A DNA stretch of 22,513 bases from an uncultured Sutterella sp. (GTDB lineage: Bacteria > Pseudomonadota > Gammaproteobacteria > Burkholderiales > Burkholderiaceae_F), in NCBI GenBank assembly GCA_905212345.1, contig CAJMEC010000029.1:1-22513 (forward strand). Direction: 5' to 3'. Below are positions 1 to 6,554 of this stretch, piece by piece. The position numbers and the translations under genes were made by a program. Positions within the stretch are counted from its first letter, which is position 1. Each line of letters starts with the position of its first letter. The notes under the pieces were generated by a model that saw only the letters and a list, made by a program, of their open reading frames with translations, was not told where the DNA came from and did no database searches.

Positions 1-65
1 TTGAGCAGGTATTTTGACTATATCTGATCAACATCGACCAGGTTTTTCGTAACGGAAACAAAAAG

Positions 66-173
66 AAATGGCGAGCCTTATCCTCGGCACTACATTCACT
101 TCGCTGTGGCTGCTCCGTTCCCGGCCTGACCAGGTTCACGACGAATGCATGCGAGGGGACCCGCCGGGAGCGC
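66..173 (-). ncRNA. ffs: Signal recognition particle RNA, small bacterial (4.5S) type
   Basis: Read on the minus strand, positions 132-108 give GGTCAGGCCGGGAACGGAGC followed by AGCC. This matches the conserved SRP RNA apical loop (E. coli GGUCAGGUCCGGAAGGAAGC), which binds the Ffh M domain. Flanking arms pair as one long hairpin: plus-strand 160-165 (cccgcc) opposes 70-75 (ggcgag), and CATTC/GAATG and CCTCG/CGAGG pairs lie between. The length of about 100 nt fits the Alu-less proteobacterial form. The RNA works with Ffh and FtsY in co-translational targeting of membrane proteins. A pyrimidine-rich tract just past the 3' end (complement of 59-67) may terminate it. The exact ends are estimated from the pairing. 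Confidence 0.9.
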
Positions 174-213
174 AGTTTATCAAATTTCCCTTTAAATTTC
201 AGGATTTTTTATA

Positions 214-249
214 GAAAAACGGCCTACGAAAAACACTCGCAGGCCGCCT
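214..249 (-). terminator. Intrinsic terminator of the nitronate monooxygenase-like gene
   Basis: On the minus strand a 9-bp stem, GGCCTGCGA/TCGTAGGCC with one G-U pair (arms 237-245 and 221-229), has a 7-nt loop. It is followed by GTTTTTC, a classic U-tract. It lies about 20 nt past the stop codon of the minus-strand flavoprotein gene. Confidence 0.85.
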
Positions 250-269
250 TCTTTTAAAGTTTTAATGAC

Positions 270-1529
270 TTAGAGCGGGTTGGGCAACTGAATTTGATCA
301 CCGGTACTTGTGATGTAGTCGTTATAGATTTCTTCAGCACTCGGGAAGTACCACTGACCATTCGGAAGCTTCACAGTCGTTTCCTTAAGTCGGAATGTCT
401 TCGCGCCGCACGTCCAGACGTTATAGAGCTTCATGTGTGTACATAAACAGCACTTCATCTCTTCAGGTTTAGGCATAGCCTTCTTTGTCATCATGTCCCA
501 CCACTGGGTCAAATATGGACACTTACCATCTTTGAGCATATAGCCGTACGGTTCACAGTTGGGCGGAACACGCATCTTAATGGCCGGAGACGACTTCAGC
601 ATACGCATCAAATAACCTGTCGCCGAGAGGTGATTGACCTCGATGTCATCTTCCTTGGCGTTGAGGTAAGCGGTCTTGACCGCATCGGGCAAGCCGCATT
701 CTTTACTGATTGTAAAGCGCGTGGCCACCTGCACGCCATCGGCGCCAACCTCTTTAATCATCCTGACGGCTTCGCCACCGGTAAAAATACCGCCGGCGGC
801 AAACACCGGAATATTAAGATGATTGTCTGCCAGGTACGTCTTTACTTCTCTGACAATCTCTTCAAGAGAAAATTCTCTCCAATCTTCACCAAAGCCCAAA
901 TGGCCACCAGCCAGCGGGCCTTCCACCACAATATAATCGGGCAAACGATTAAGGCGACGGTTGCGATTTAAGAAAAGATTCAAAGCGCGGACAGACGAAA
1001 CAACAATGCCAAGTAAAGCGTCGTTAAAGCGTTTGTTTTCACTCATGAGCTTAAAGCTTGACAAATGCAGGCCGGCCGAAAGCGTAATACCGTCAATGCC
1101 CGCATCCAACGCGGCGTTGAGTCGAACGCCTAACGATTCATGAGGGGCGTTATAGGTCAGCTTTTCCATGCAATTGAGAAATACCAGGCCTTTACCCGTG
1201 GCACGGCTCATCACATCGCCCACATAACGCAACGTGGCTTCACGCACATCATTTAAATCAAAATGATTGTCAGACTTGTCCGGATTTTTTTGGCATCCGT
1301 AATAGCGCTTAACTTTCTTAGCCGTGAAATCAGTGCCATAAAGACGGTCGGACAAATCCATTTGCATGGCATCGGAAATATGAGCAATACCACCCAATTT
1401 TTCCACGGCGAGAACCATTTCAGCTGTGGAAATGTTCACCCCCATGCCGCCGACCATGAGCGGAACATACTCTTTATCTTTCAGACGAATTCGCAGGTCC
1501 TTCAGACAGACATCACTTAAAGCGTTCAT
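270..1529 (-). CDS. Nitronate monooxygenase / YrpB-type FMN oxidoreductase with a Cys-rich C-terminal tail
   Basis: A 419-residue protein of the 2-nitropropane dioxygenase/FabK-like TIM-barrel flavoprotein family. Visible family signatures are the N-terminal PLMVGGMGVNIS segment, GPLAGGHLGFG in the middle, and the FMN phosphate-binding pair PVFAAGGIFTGGEAV and GADGVQVATRF. Family members oxidise nitronates or act as NAD(P)H:FMN oxidoreductases, and FabK relatives reduce enoyl-ACP; the substrate here cannot be told. Unusually, the C-terminus runs about 95 residues beyond the barrel core and holds six cysteines (325, 337, 360, 361, 363, 374) in a pattern suggestive of metal or Fe-S binding. The start is supported by AGGA about 11 nt upstream. 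It is divergent from fabI, with a 164-bp gap. An intrinsic terminator follows the gene. The family call is firm and the reaction is unknown. Confidence 0.85.
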   Translation of the reverse strand: MNALSDVCLKDLRIRLKDKEYVPLMVGGMGVNISTAEMVLAVEKLGGIAHISDAMQMDLSDRLYGTDFTAKKVKRYYGCQKNPDKSDNHFDLNDVREATLRYVGDVMSRATGKGLVFLNCMEKLTYNAPHESLGVRLNAALDAGIDGITLSAGLHLSSFKLMSENKRFNDALLGIVVSSVRALNLFLNRNRRLNRLPDYIVVEGPLAGGHLGFGEDWREFSLEEIVREVKTYLADNHLNIPVFAAGGIFTGGEAVRMIKEVGADGVQVATRFTISKECGLPDAVKTAYLNAKEDDIEVNHLSATGYLMRMLKSSPAIKMRVPPNCEPYGYMLKDGKCPYLTQWWDMMTKKAMPKPEEMKCCLCTHMKLYNVWTCGAKTFRLKETTVKLPNGQWYFPSAEEIYNDYITSTGDQIQLPNPL

Positions 1530-1634
1530 CAGAGACTATCCTCGTGGATAAAAATTACTATCCGAAAAGTATGGCAGTCCAGTTTGTAAAAACCGTAACA
1601 AAAAAATTAGGACATTCCCCTAAGGTAATCTCCC

Positions 1635-1662
1635 TTGACAAGCCACTTATTTTCAGTAAATT
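1635..1662 (+). promoter_or_regulatory. Candidate sigma-70 promoter of fabI
   Basis: A perfect -35 TTGACA (1635-1640) is followed after a 16-nt spacer by TAAATT (1657-1662, 4 of 6 to consensus). Predicted transcription starts near 1669, leaving a leader of about 25 nt before the fabI start. Found by eye only. Confidence 0.55.
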
Positions 1663-1693
1663 AAATTGAATTTAAACTTTCAGGAACTTAAAA

Positions 1694-2494
1694 ATGGCTT
1701 TATTAACGGGCAAGAAGCTGCTGATTACCGGCATCTCTTCCAATCGCTCCATCGCCTACGGTATCGCAAAAGCATGTAAGGAAGAAGGAGCCGAACTGAT
1801 TCTGACTTATAACAATGAACGTTTCCGCGATCGTCTTGAACGTTTTGCAAACGATTTCGGCGCCGCCGCTGTTATTCAATTAAACGTTGCAAGCGATGAA
1901 AGCATTGAAGCCGCGGCTGCCCGTGTCAAAGAAGTGTGGCCGGAAGGTTTTGACGGTTTTGTGCATTCCATTGCCTGGGCTCCGCGTGAAGCCATTGAAG
2001 GTTCATTCTTAGAAGGCCTTTCGCGTGAAGGGTTCATGGCGGCGATCAATATTTCTGCCTATTCTTTTGCCGCCTTGGCTAAAGCCTTCTTGCCGCAGCT
2101 TGAAGGAAGAAAAGCTTCTCTTGTGACGCTTTCTTTCTTGGGCGCAGAAAAAGTTGTTCCCAATTACAACACGATGGGTGTTGCCAAAGCCGCCCTTGAA
2201 GCGGTCACCCGTTATATGGCCGCCGATCTCGGTCCCAAGGGTATCCGTGTTAACGCCTTATCGAGCGGTCCGATCCGTACCCTGGCGGCAAGCGGCATTA
2301 AGGATTTCCAAAAGATGCTTGCCCACGCTCGCGATATCTCACCGTTGCGTCAGACCGTAACCATTGAAGATGTGGGTCGTTCGACTGCATTCTTGCTGTC
2401 TGACTATGCTTTGGGTATTACGGCTGAAACGCTTTACGTGGACGCAGGTTTCCAAGCCATGGCCGGTCAAGTCCAGGCTCAAGAAGAAGCTTAA
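1694..2494 (+). CDS. fabI: Enoyl-[acyl-carrier-protein] reductase (NADH)
   Basis: A 266-residue short-chain dehydrogenase of the FabI type, which catalyses the last reduction of each fatty-acid elongation cycle. The dinucleotide fold begins with GISSNRSIAYGIA (13-25), the FabI variant of the glycine-rich loop. The catalytic pair is Tyr158 and Lys165 in the Y-x6-K motif YNTMGVAK. The stretch RVNALSSGPIRTLAASGIKD is close to the E. coli sequence. Phe148 stands where E. coli has Tyr146, as in InhA-like enzymes. Length matches the family. A weak AGGA precedes the ATG, a TTGACA promoter lies upstream and a strong intrinsic terminator follows, so it is probably monocistronic. It is divergent from a FabK-related flavoprotein family member. 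Identification is secure. Confidence 0.97.
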   Translation: MALLTGKKLLITGISSNRSIAYGIAKACKEEGAELILTYNNERFRDRLERFANDFGAAAVIQLNVASDESIEAAAARVKEVWPEGFDGFVHSIAWAPREAIEGSFLEGLSREGFMAAINISAYSFAALAKAFLPQLEGRKASLVTLSFLGAEKVVPNYNTMGVAKAALEAVTRYMAADLGPKGIRVNALSSGPIRTLAASGIKDFQKMLAHARDISPLRQTVTIEDVGRSTAFLLSDYALGITAETLYVDAGFQAMAGQVQAQEEA

Positions 2495-2513
2495 TCACGA
2501 ATCTTTCGTTCGA

Positions 2514-2543
2514 AGTCGCCTGAAATTTCGGGCGACTTTTTTT
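2514..2543 (+). terminator. Intrinsic terminator of fabI
   Basis: AGTCGCC (2514-2520) pairs with GGCGACT (2531-2537) around a 10-nt loop, and a run of seven T ends at 2543. Confidence 0.9.
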
Positions 2544-2593
2544 GTATATGAAAAAGTTCCTTGAAAACTATTACCAAAATAGACAATTTCAAA

Positions 2594-2622
2594 TTCCCAA
2601 TCGCTGAAAAATCCGTTATGCT
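2594..2622 (+). promoter_or_regulatory. Weak candidate promoter of trxA
   Basis: TTCCCA (2594-2599, 4 of 6) and TATGCT (2617-2622, 4 of 6) are separated by 17 nt, about 70 nt upstream of the trxA start and just past the fabI terminator. A promoter is expected in this gap because the terminator separates the two genes. These hexamers are the best pair seen by eye. Confidence 0.35.
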
Positions 2623-2690
2623 CGTCTCATCAGACAAAGTGACATCACTGTCAGGACAGTTTCTATTTTTTATTGAATAAAGGTGAAATC

Positions 2691-3008
2691 ATGAGCGATA
2701 TCGTTCACTTAAATGACTCCAACTACGAAACCGAAACGGCACAAGGCGTTGTTGTTGTGGATTTCTGGGCTCCCTGGTGTGGCCCCTGCCGTGCGCTTGC
2801 TCCGCATTTGGAAGCCGCTGCTCAAAAGTTTGACGGCAAGCTTCGCATTGCCAAATATAACGTTGACGAAGCCAATGAATATGCTGCCAAACTCGGCATC
2901 CGCTCCATTCCGACTTTAATCGTCTACGAAGACGGCAAACCCATCCAACAGCACGTTGGCTCCATGGGTCAATCCCAGTTGGAAGATTTTTTAAATCAAT
3001 TTGTTTAA
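2691..3008 (+). CDS. trxA: Thioredoxin 1
   Basis: A 105-residue cytoplasmic thioredoxin, the general dithiol reductant recycled by thioredoxin reductase. The redox motif WCGPC has Cys30 and Cys33, and the cis-proline loop is SIPT with Pro74. There is no signal peptide. The chosen ATG at 2691 has AAAGGTGA 4 nt before it and gives the standard family length. An in-frame TTG at 2673 would add six residues but has no ribosome binding site. It sits directly upstream of rho with a hairpin between. The trxA-rho-rpmE order is common in Burkholderiales. Confidence 0.97.
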   Translation: MSDIVHLNDSNYETETAQGVVVVDFWAPWCGPCRALAPHLEAAAQKFDGKLRIAKYNVDEANEYAAKLGIRSIPTLIVYEDGKPIQQHVGSMGQSQLEDFLNQFV

Positions 3009-3019
3009 AATGCCCTCCG

Positions 3020-3057
3020 AATCCGTTCCGGTGCTCATTGTCCGGAACGGAATCTTT
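3020..3057 (+). terminator. Hairpin between trxA and rho, probable terminator
   Basis: CCGTTCCGG (3023-3031) pairs perfectly with CCGGAACGG (3042-3050), extended by a T-A pair, with a 10-nt loop. The following tract ATCTTTTGA is only modestly U-rich, so it may be a partial terminator that lets some transcripts run into rho. Confidence 0.6.
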
Positions 3058-3150
3058 TGATTAAATCCTTTTTATACCTAACGATCAGAACAGCGGTGAA
3101 AGCTTGTCTGCCTTCCCCTGCCTTTTCAATACACAATTTCAAAAATTCAA

Positions 3151-4413
3151 ATGCATCTTTCCGAACTCAAATCGTTGCATGTCTCCAAGCTCTTGGACTG
3201 GGCTATTGACCTTGGTGTCGAAAATGCCAACCGCATGCGTAAGCAAGAACTCATGTTCTCCATTTTGAAAAAACGCGCCAAGGACGGTGAACAAATTTTC
3301 GGTGATGGGACGTTGGAAATTCTGCCCGACGGCTTTGGTTTTCTCCGTAGCCCGGAAACCTCTTACCTTGCCAGCACCGACGATATTTACATTTCTCCTT
3401 CACAAATCAGACGTTTTAACCTGCACACTGGTGACTCCATTGAAGGTGAAGTGCGCACTCCGAAAGAAGGCGAACGTTATTTCGCCCTTGTCAAAGTTGA
3501 AAAGGTAAACGGTCAACCGCCGGAAAACTTAAAGCATCGCATGCTTTTTGAAAACCTCACTCCGCTCTTTCCGAATGAACACCTGGTGCTTGAGCGTGAT
3601 ATCAGAGGAGATGAGAATTTAACCGGCCGCGTCATTGACATGATCGCCCCGATCGGTAAAGGTCAGCGTGCTTTGATTGTCGCTTCGCCCAAGAGCGGTA
3701 AAACCGTCCTGATGCAACACATCGCCCACGCCATCACAGCAAACCATCCCGACTGCGTGCTTTTTGTGCTACTCATTGACGAGCGCCCTGAAGAAGTCAC
3801 TGAAATGCAGCGCACGGTTAAGGGAGAAGTGGTCGCCAGTACCTTTGATGAACCGGCTTCTCGCCACGTGCAAGTAACCGAAATGGTTATTGAAAAAGCT
3901 AAACGTTTGGCCGAAAGCAAGAAAGATGTGGTGATTTTGCTCGACTCCATCACTCGCTTGGCACGTGCTTATAACAACGTGATGCCCACCTCCGGCCGCG
4001 TACTATCCGGCGGCGTGGACGCTAACGCCCTGCATCGCCCCAAGCGCGTTTTCGGTGCCGCCCGCAATCTTGAGGAAGGCGGCTCTCTGACCATTATCGC
4101 CACCGCCTTGGTCGATACCGGTAGCCGCATGGACGATGTGATTTATGAAGAATTCAAAGGCACCGGCAACATGGAAGTGCATTTGGAACGTCGTTTGGCC
4201 GAAAAACGCATTTACCCGGCTATCAATGTTCTGCGCTCCGGCACCCGCCGCGAAGAACTGCTTTTGAAGCCGGATGTTTTACAAAAGGTCTGGATCTTAA
4301 GAAAACTTTTGAGCGACATGGACGAAGTCGAAGCGATGGAATTCTTGCTCGAACGCTTAAAAGCAACCAAGAGCAATGCCGACTTCTTCGACTTAATGCG
4401 TCGTGGCGGCTAA
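3151..4413 (+). CDS. rho: Transcription termination factor Rho
   Basis: A 420-residue hexameric RNA-dependent helicase that ends factor-dependent transcripts. The N-terminal Rho domain (1-45) is followed by the cold-shock-like RNA-binding domain with GFGFLR at 61-66. The Walker A loop is ASPKSGKT at 178-185. The Walker B region DVVILLDSITRLARAY, the Q-loop segment GGVDANALHRPKR and the R-loop EEFKGTGNM are all present. Walker A differs from the usual APPKAGKT at two positions but keeps Pro180, Lys184 and Thr185. No Shine-Dalgarno sequence is visible before the ATG; the 30 nt upstream are A/C/T-rich. The 142-nt leader after trxA would suit the autoregulation by attenuation known for rho in other bacteria, which is inference here. 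A strong terminator follows. Confidence 0.97.
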   Translation: MHLSELKSLHVSKLLDWAIDLGVENANRMRKQELMFSILKKRAKDGEQIFGDGTLEILPDGFGFLRSPETSYLASTDDIYISPSQIRRFNLHTGDSIEGEVRTPKEGERYFALVKVEKVNGQPPENLKHRMLFENLTPLFPNEHLVLERDIRGDENLTGRVIDMIAPIGKGQRALIVASPKSGKTVLMQHIAHAITANHPDCVLFVLLIDERPEEVTEMQRTVKGEVVASTFDEPASRHVQVTEMVIEKAKRLAESKKDVVILLDSITRLARAYNNVMPTSGRVLSGGVDANALHRPKRVFGAARNLEEGGSLTIIATALVDTGSRMDDVIYEEFKGTGNMEVHLERRLAEKRIYPAINVLRSGTRREELLLKPDVLQKVWILRKLLSDMDEVEAMEFLLERLKATKSNADFFDLMRRGG

Positions 4414-4432
4414 ACTTAATAAAACAAGTGAA

Positions 4433-4468
4433 AACGGCTCTCCCTATCAACCGGAGAGCTGTTTTTTT
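4433..4468 (+). terminator. Intrinsic terminator of rho, overlapping the end of the convergent sotB gene
   Basis: ACGGCTCTCC (4434-4443) pairs with GGAGAGCTGT (4453-4462), followed by a seven-T run to 4468. The opposite strand has GTTTTCACTTGTTTT after the same stem, so it may also serve the minus-strand gene, whose stop codon lies inside the T run. Confidence 0.85.
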
Positions 4469-5638
4469 AACCTCGACCCAGAAAACGCCTAATCATTGCA
4501 AAGCAAATGATTCCGCCCAAAAAAGCAAAGGCCGCGCCCGCATAACCGATCCATTCAATAGCCGGGACTGCGCAGACCCAGCCGCCCACCAGCGCACCGC
4601 TACCGATCCCGACATTGGCAATGCCTGAATAAATTGACATGGCGATAGGTGTGGATTGCGGTTCTAACCGAATCACAACAGACTGAAAGACCAAACCAAA
4701 AATTGTGAAGGCAATCCCCCAAAAAACACACAAAAGCATGGCAGACCAGATGTGTGCCGAAGACAACTGCATTAACGCCAGAAAAATGCCGACACCAAAC
4801 GTGCCGGTTGCAAAAAAGAATTTGGGATGTTGCTCATAGCAACGAGAAAAGAAAATACTGGCAATAATCCCTGCCACTCCAAACAAAGTCAACGAGAAGG
4901 TGATTTCGCTCTCAGGCATATGCGCGACCTGCGCCATGAATGGTTCAATATAACTGTACCCGGTAAAGTTAGCCGTAAAGATCAACGCTGTCAGGACGTA
5001 TACTCCGATTAAAGCCGGATTTTTCAAAATACCCGGTAACTTTGCCACTGAAGAACCCTGGGTATTGGCGGGCACGCGCGGAAATATAAATAACAAAAAT
5101 ATGGCCACTGCCAAAGCCACTAAACCGATTGAGAAAAAGGTGGCCCGCCACCCCATGTAAAGACCAACCATACGCCCCAAAGGAAGACCGGCAATCATGG
5201 CAACAGCTGTCCCCGTTACAACGAGACTTAACGCGGTGGCACGTTTGCCCTGAGGGGCGATGCGCACAGCCAATGGAGAAGCGATAGACCAGAAAATAGA
5301 GTGCGAGAAGGCAACGCCCGCTCTTGAAAGCATCAGCGTAATAAAACTTGGCGCAACCGCTGACAAAAAATGACTTACGACGAATAAGCCGAGAATGCCC
5401 AAAAGCAATTTTTTAAATTCAACTTTTGAGGCTAAAAGCATCAAAGGTAGAGATAAAACCGTCACAATCCAAGCGTAGACTGTGATGATCATACCGGCCT
5501 GAGATTCTGTGATTTGAAAATCACGGGCAATGTCGCTTAAAAGACCAATTGGAATGAATTCAGACGTGTTAACGATAAGGTAAGGCCTGCTACCGGAGCC
5601 CAGAGTTTGAGAGCACCCGCCTCTTTTTGTTGAGCCAC
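4467..5638 (-). pseudogene. sotB: SotB-type sugar-efflux MFS transporter, frameshifted near the N-terminus
   Basis: The 341-codon frame from 5492 lacks the first transmembrane helix. Upstream, the missing part is present in two frames. A GTG start at 5638, preceded by AAAGGAAAG, encodes VAQQKEAGALKLWAPVAGLTL, and another frame then continues IVNTSEFIPIGLLSDIARD straight into the main frame. Loss of one base in CTTACCTT-ATCGTT (about 5574-5580) explains the shift; restoring it gives about 390 residues, the usual family length. The protein resembles E. coli SotB/YdeA, with NTSEFIPIGLLSDIA, MSLPLML-like helix 2, AGVAFSHSIFWSIASPLA and ATALSLVVTGTAVAM. SotB family proteins export arabinose and IPTG-like sugars. 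The long intact remainder suggests a recent mutation or a sequence error. Translation from Met at 5492 would lack helix 1. Confidence 0.85.
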
Positions 5639-5674
5639 GGCGCTTTCCTTTCTTTGAATTTAATACAGGCGCAG

Positions 5675-5680
5675 ATTATA
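5675..5680 (-). promoter_or_regulatory. Candidate -10 box upstream of sotB
   Basis: A perfect TATAAT on the minus strand lies about 37 nt before the proposed GTG start at 5638. No convincing -35 hexamer stands 16-18 nt upstream, so it is either an activator-dependent promoter or chance in AT-rich DNA. Confidence 0.35.
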
Positions 5681-5685
5681 GAAAG

Positions 5686-5916
5686 ATGCTCAAAGAAAAA
5701 ATAGACATAAAGGTTGACTTTTATTTTTTAATACTAATGTTCTTAAAACATATCGCCGATCGCTCTTACGTAACACTTGACAATCGTAGGGCCTTAGAGG
5801 CGGCAACAATGATGCGCGAGATCTTTTTCCAACAATATCCCGTACCTATATTAATCGATAAGATTCAGCGCTCTCCGGAACTTACATTAGCAAATCAAAG
5901 AATTAGTCGACGGTGA
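5686..5916 (+). CDS. Uncharacterised 76-codon frame, doubtful gene
   Basis: I do not recognise this frame. It has no Shine-Dalgarno sequence before its ATG and starts inside the sotB promoter region. Its central part reads YVTLDNRRALEAA followed by VPILIDKI. That arrangement, a strand with LDNRR and then a V-P-hydrophobic strand, loosely recalls toxin tail domains and ParB-like folds, but the resemblance is weak. The end runs into LANQRISRR with no recognisable fold. It could be the decayed end of a laterally acquired gene, or noise in AT-rich DNA. Confidence 0.2.
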   Translation: MLKEKIDIKVDFYFLILMFLKHIADRSYVTLDNRRALEAATMMREIFFQQYPVPILIDKIQRSPELTLANQRISRR

Positions 5917-5962
5917 CGAACGCAGGGGACTTGTTTGACTAACTGGTTCTCAGCGTTTTGAG

Positions 5963-6124
5963 ATGATGAAAAGAACATCAGAATCCCTTGCAGAGAGTAT
6001 TGCGACTATTTTGAGATTTCTTTGTTTAGGCACCTTAACAGTTTTGCAAAAATTTGATATTTATAGGAATTTATTGGATAATTCCGCTTCTCTGTCGGAA
6101 CGTGGAGACGCATGCCCGCGGTAA
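5963..6124 (+). pseudogene. Possible remnant of a helix-turn-helix (WYL-type) regulator N-terminus
   Basis: A 53-codon frame begins MMKRTSESLAESIATILRFL and continues with a stretch, LCLGTLTVLQKFDI, then SASLSERG. The opening recalls the first helix of WYL/DeoR-like winged-helix regulators, which begin with a similar LAERLAEILRxL pattern followed by LSVxELAxxFxVSERT. The recognition helix is not intact and the frame stops before any effector domain. Interpreted as a truncated or frameshifted relic; the assignment is tentative. Confidence 0.25.
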
Positions 6125-6142
6125 GACCTTGGTTAACCGGGC
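6114..6142 (+). promoter_or_regulatory. Possible structured leader of rpmE
   Basis: GCCC (6114-6117) can pair with GGGC (6139-6142), and GGT (6120-6122) with ACC (6136-6138), giving a bulged stem 52 nt before the L31 start. L31 genes are autoregulated through mRNA leaders in several phyla. That this one is such a leader is inference from position and pairing only. Confidence 0.25.
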
Positions 6143-6194
6143 TCGTGCGCAAGGCTCTCAGGGCGGCCGATGATTTTTTAGGAAAACTTTACAA

Positions 6195-6455
6195 ATGAAA
6201 CAAGGTATTCACCCCGAATATCGCGAAGTGGCCTTCTGCGATTTGTCCATCAACAAGACGTTCATCATCAAGTCAACCGCTCAAACCAAAGAAACGGTTG
6301 AAATCGACGGCGTGACCTATCCGCTCGTCAAGCTCGATACGTCTTCTGAAAGCCACCCCTTCTACACGGGTGCTCAAACGCGCATCGTTGAAGCCGGCCG
6401 CGTGGAAAAATTCCGCGCCAAGTACGCCAACCTCGGCAAGAAGGCTGCGAAGTAA
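6195..6455 (+). CDS. rpmE2: 50S ribosomal protein L31 type B
   Basis: An 86-residue L31 that forms part of the central protuberance and the B1 bridge between subunits. It begins MKQGIHPEYREV and carries the family signature SHPFYTG at 53-59 and GRVEKFRAKY near the end. Its only cysteine is Cys15, so the CxxC zinc ribbon of type A is absent, which marks the zinc-independent B form. AGGA about 10 nt upstream supports the ATG. In related Burkholderiales the gene usually follows rho directly; here about 1.8 kb of AT-rich DNA intervenes. A strong terminator follows. Type B paralogues are often Zur-controlled where a type A gene also exists; no Zur box was identified. Confidence 0.97.
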   Translation: MKQGIHPEYREVAFCDLSINKTFIIKSTAQTKETVEIDGVTYPLVKLDTSSESHPFYTGAQTRIVEAGRVEKFRAKYANLGKKAAK

Positions 6456-6482
6456 TTTTCTCTTTGAAAGTTTCTCGCAAAC

Positions 6483-6516
6483 AGAGGCAGTCTGTCATAT
6501 ATGGACTGCCTCTTTT
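6483..6516 (+). terminator. Intrinsic terminator of rpmE2
   Basis: AGAGGCAGTC (6483-6492) pairs perfectly with GACTGCCTCT (6504-6513) around an 11-nt loop, followed by TTTTCGTT. Confidence 0.85.
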
Positions 6517-6554
6517 CGTTAAAATAGCTAAGTCAAATTCATTAGCCTATTCTC

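Larger units (their letters stand above)
5639..6194. other. AT-rich intergenic block with probable gene remnants
   Basis: These 556 nt separate sotB from rpmE and hold no convincing intact gene. One 60-nt sample (5701-5760) contains 16 G or C, far below the flanking core genes. Two short plus-strand frames (5686-5916 and 5963-6124) look like decayed coding sequence and are listed separately. The final 80 nt, 6114-6194, are GC-richer and form the rpmE leader with a possible hairpin at 6114-6142. Confidence 0.6.

Noticed and set aside
1..65. Search for a gene or tRNA at the left edge
   Set aside because: No start with a ribosome binding site, no cloverleaf and no coding pattern on either strand in this short stretch.
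630..1520. Plus-strand frames opposite the nitronate monooxygenase gene
   Set aside because: They are shadows of a strongly supported minus-strand gene and show no domain pattern.
1960..1990. FabI Ala94 at the position of E. coli Gly93, where mutations give triclosan resistance
   Set aside because: Ala occurs naturally at this position in susceptible FabI enzymes such as those of H. pylori and S. aureus, so resistance cannot be inferred.
2673..2690. Earlier TTG start for trxA
   Set aside because: It lacks a ribosome binding site and overlaps the AAAGGTGA that serves the ATG at 2691.
6113..6194. Short open frame MPAVRPWLTGLVRKALRAAD running up to the rpmE start
   Set aside because: Only 28 codons, no ribosome binding site, and it occupies the likely structured leader of rpmE.
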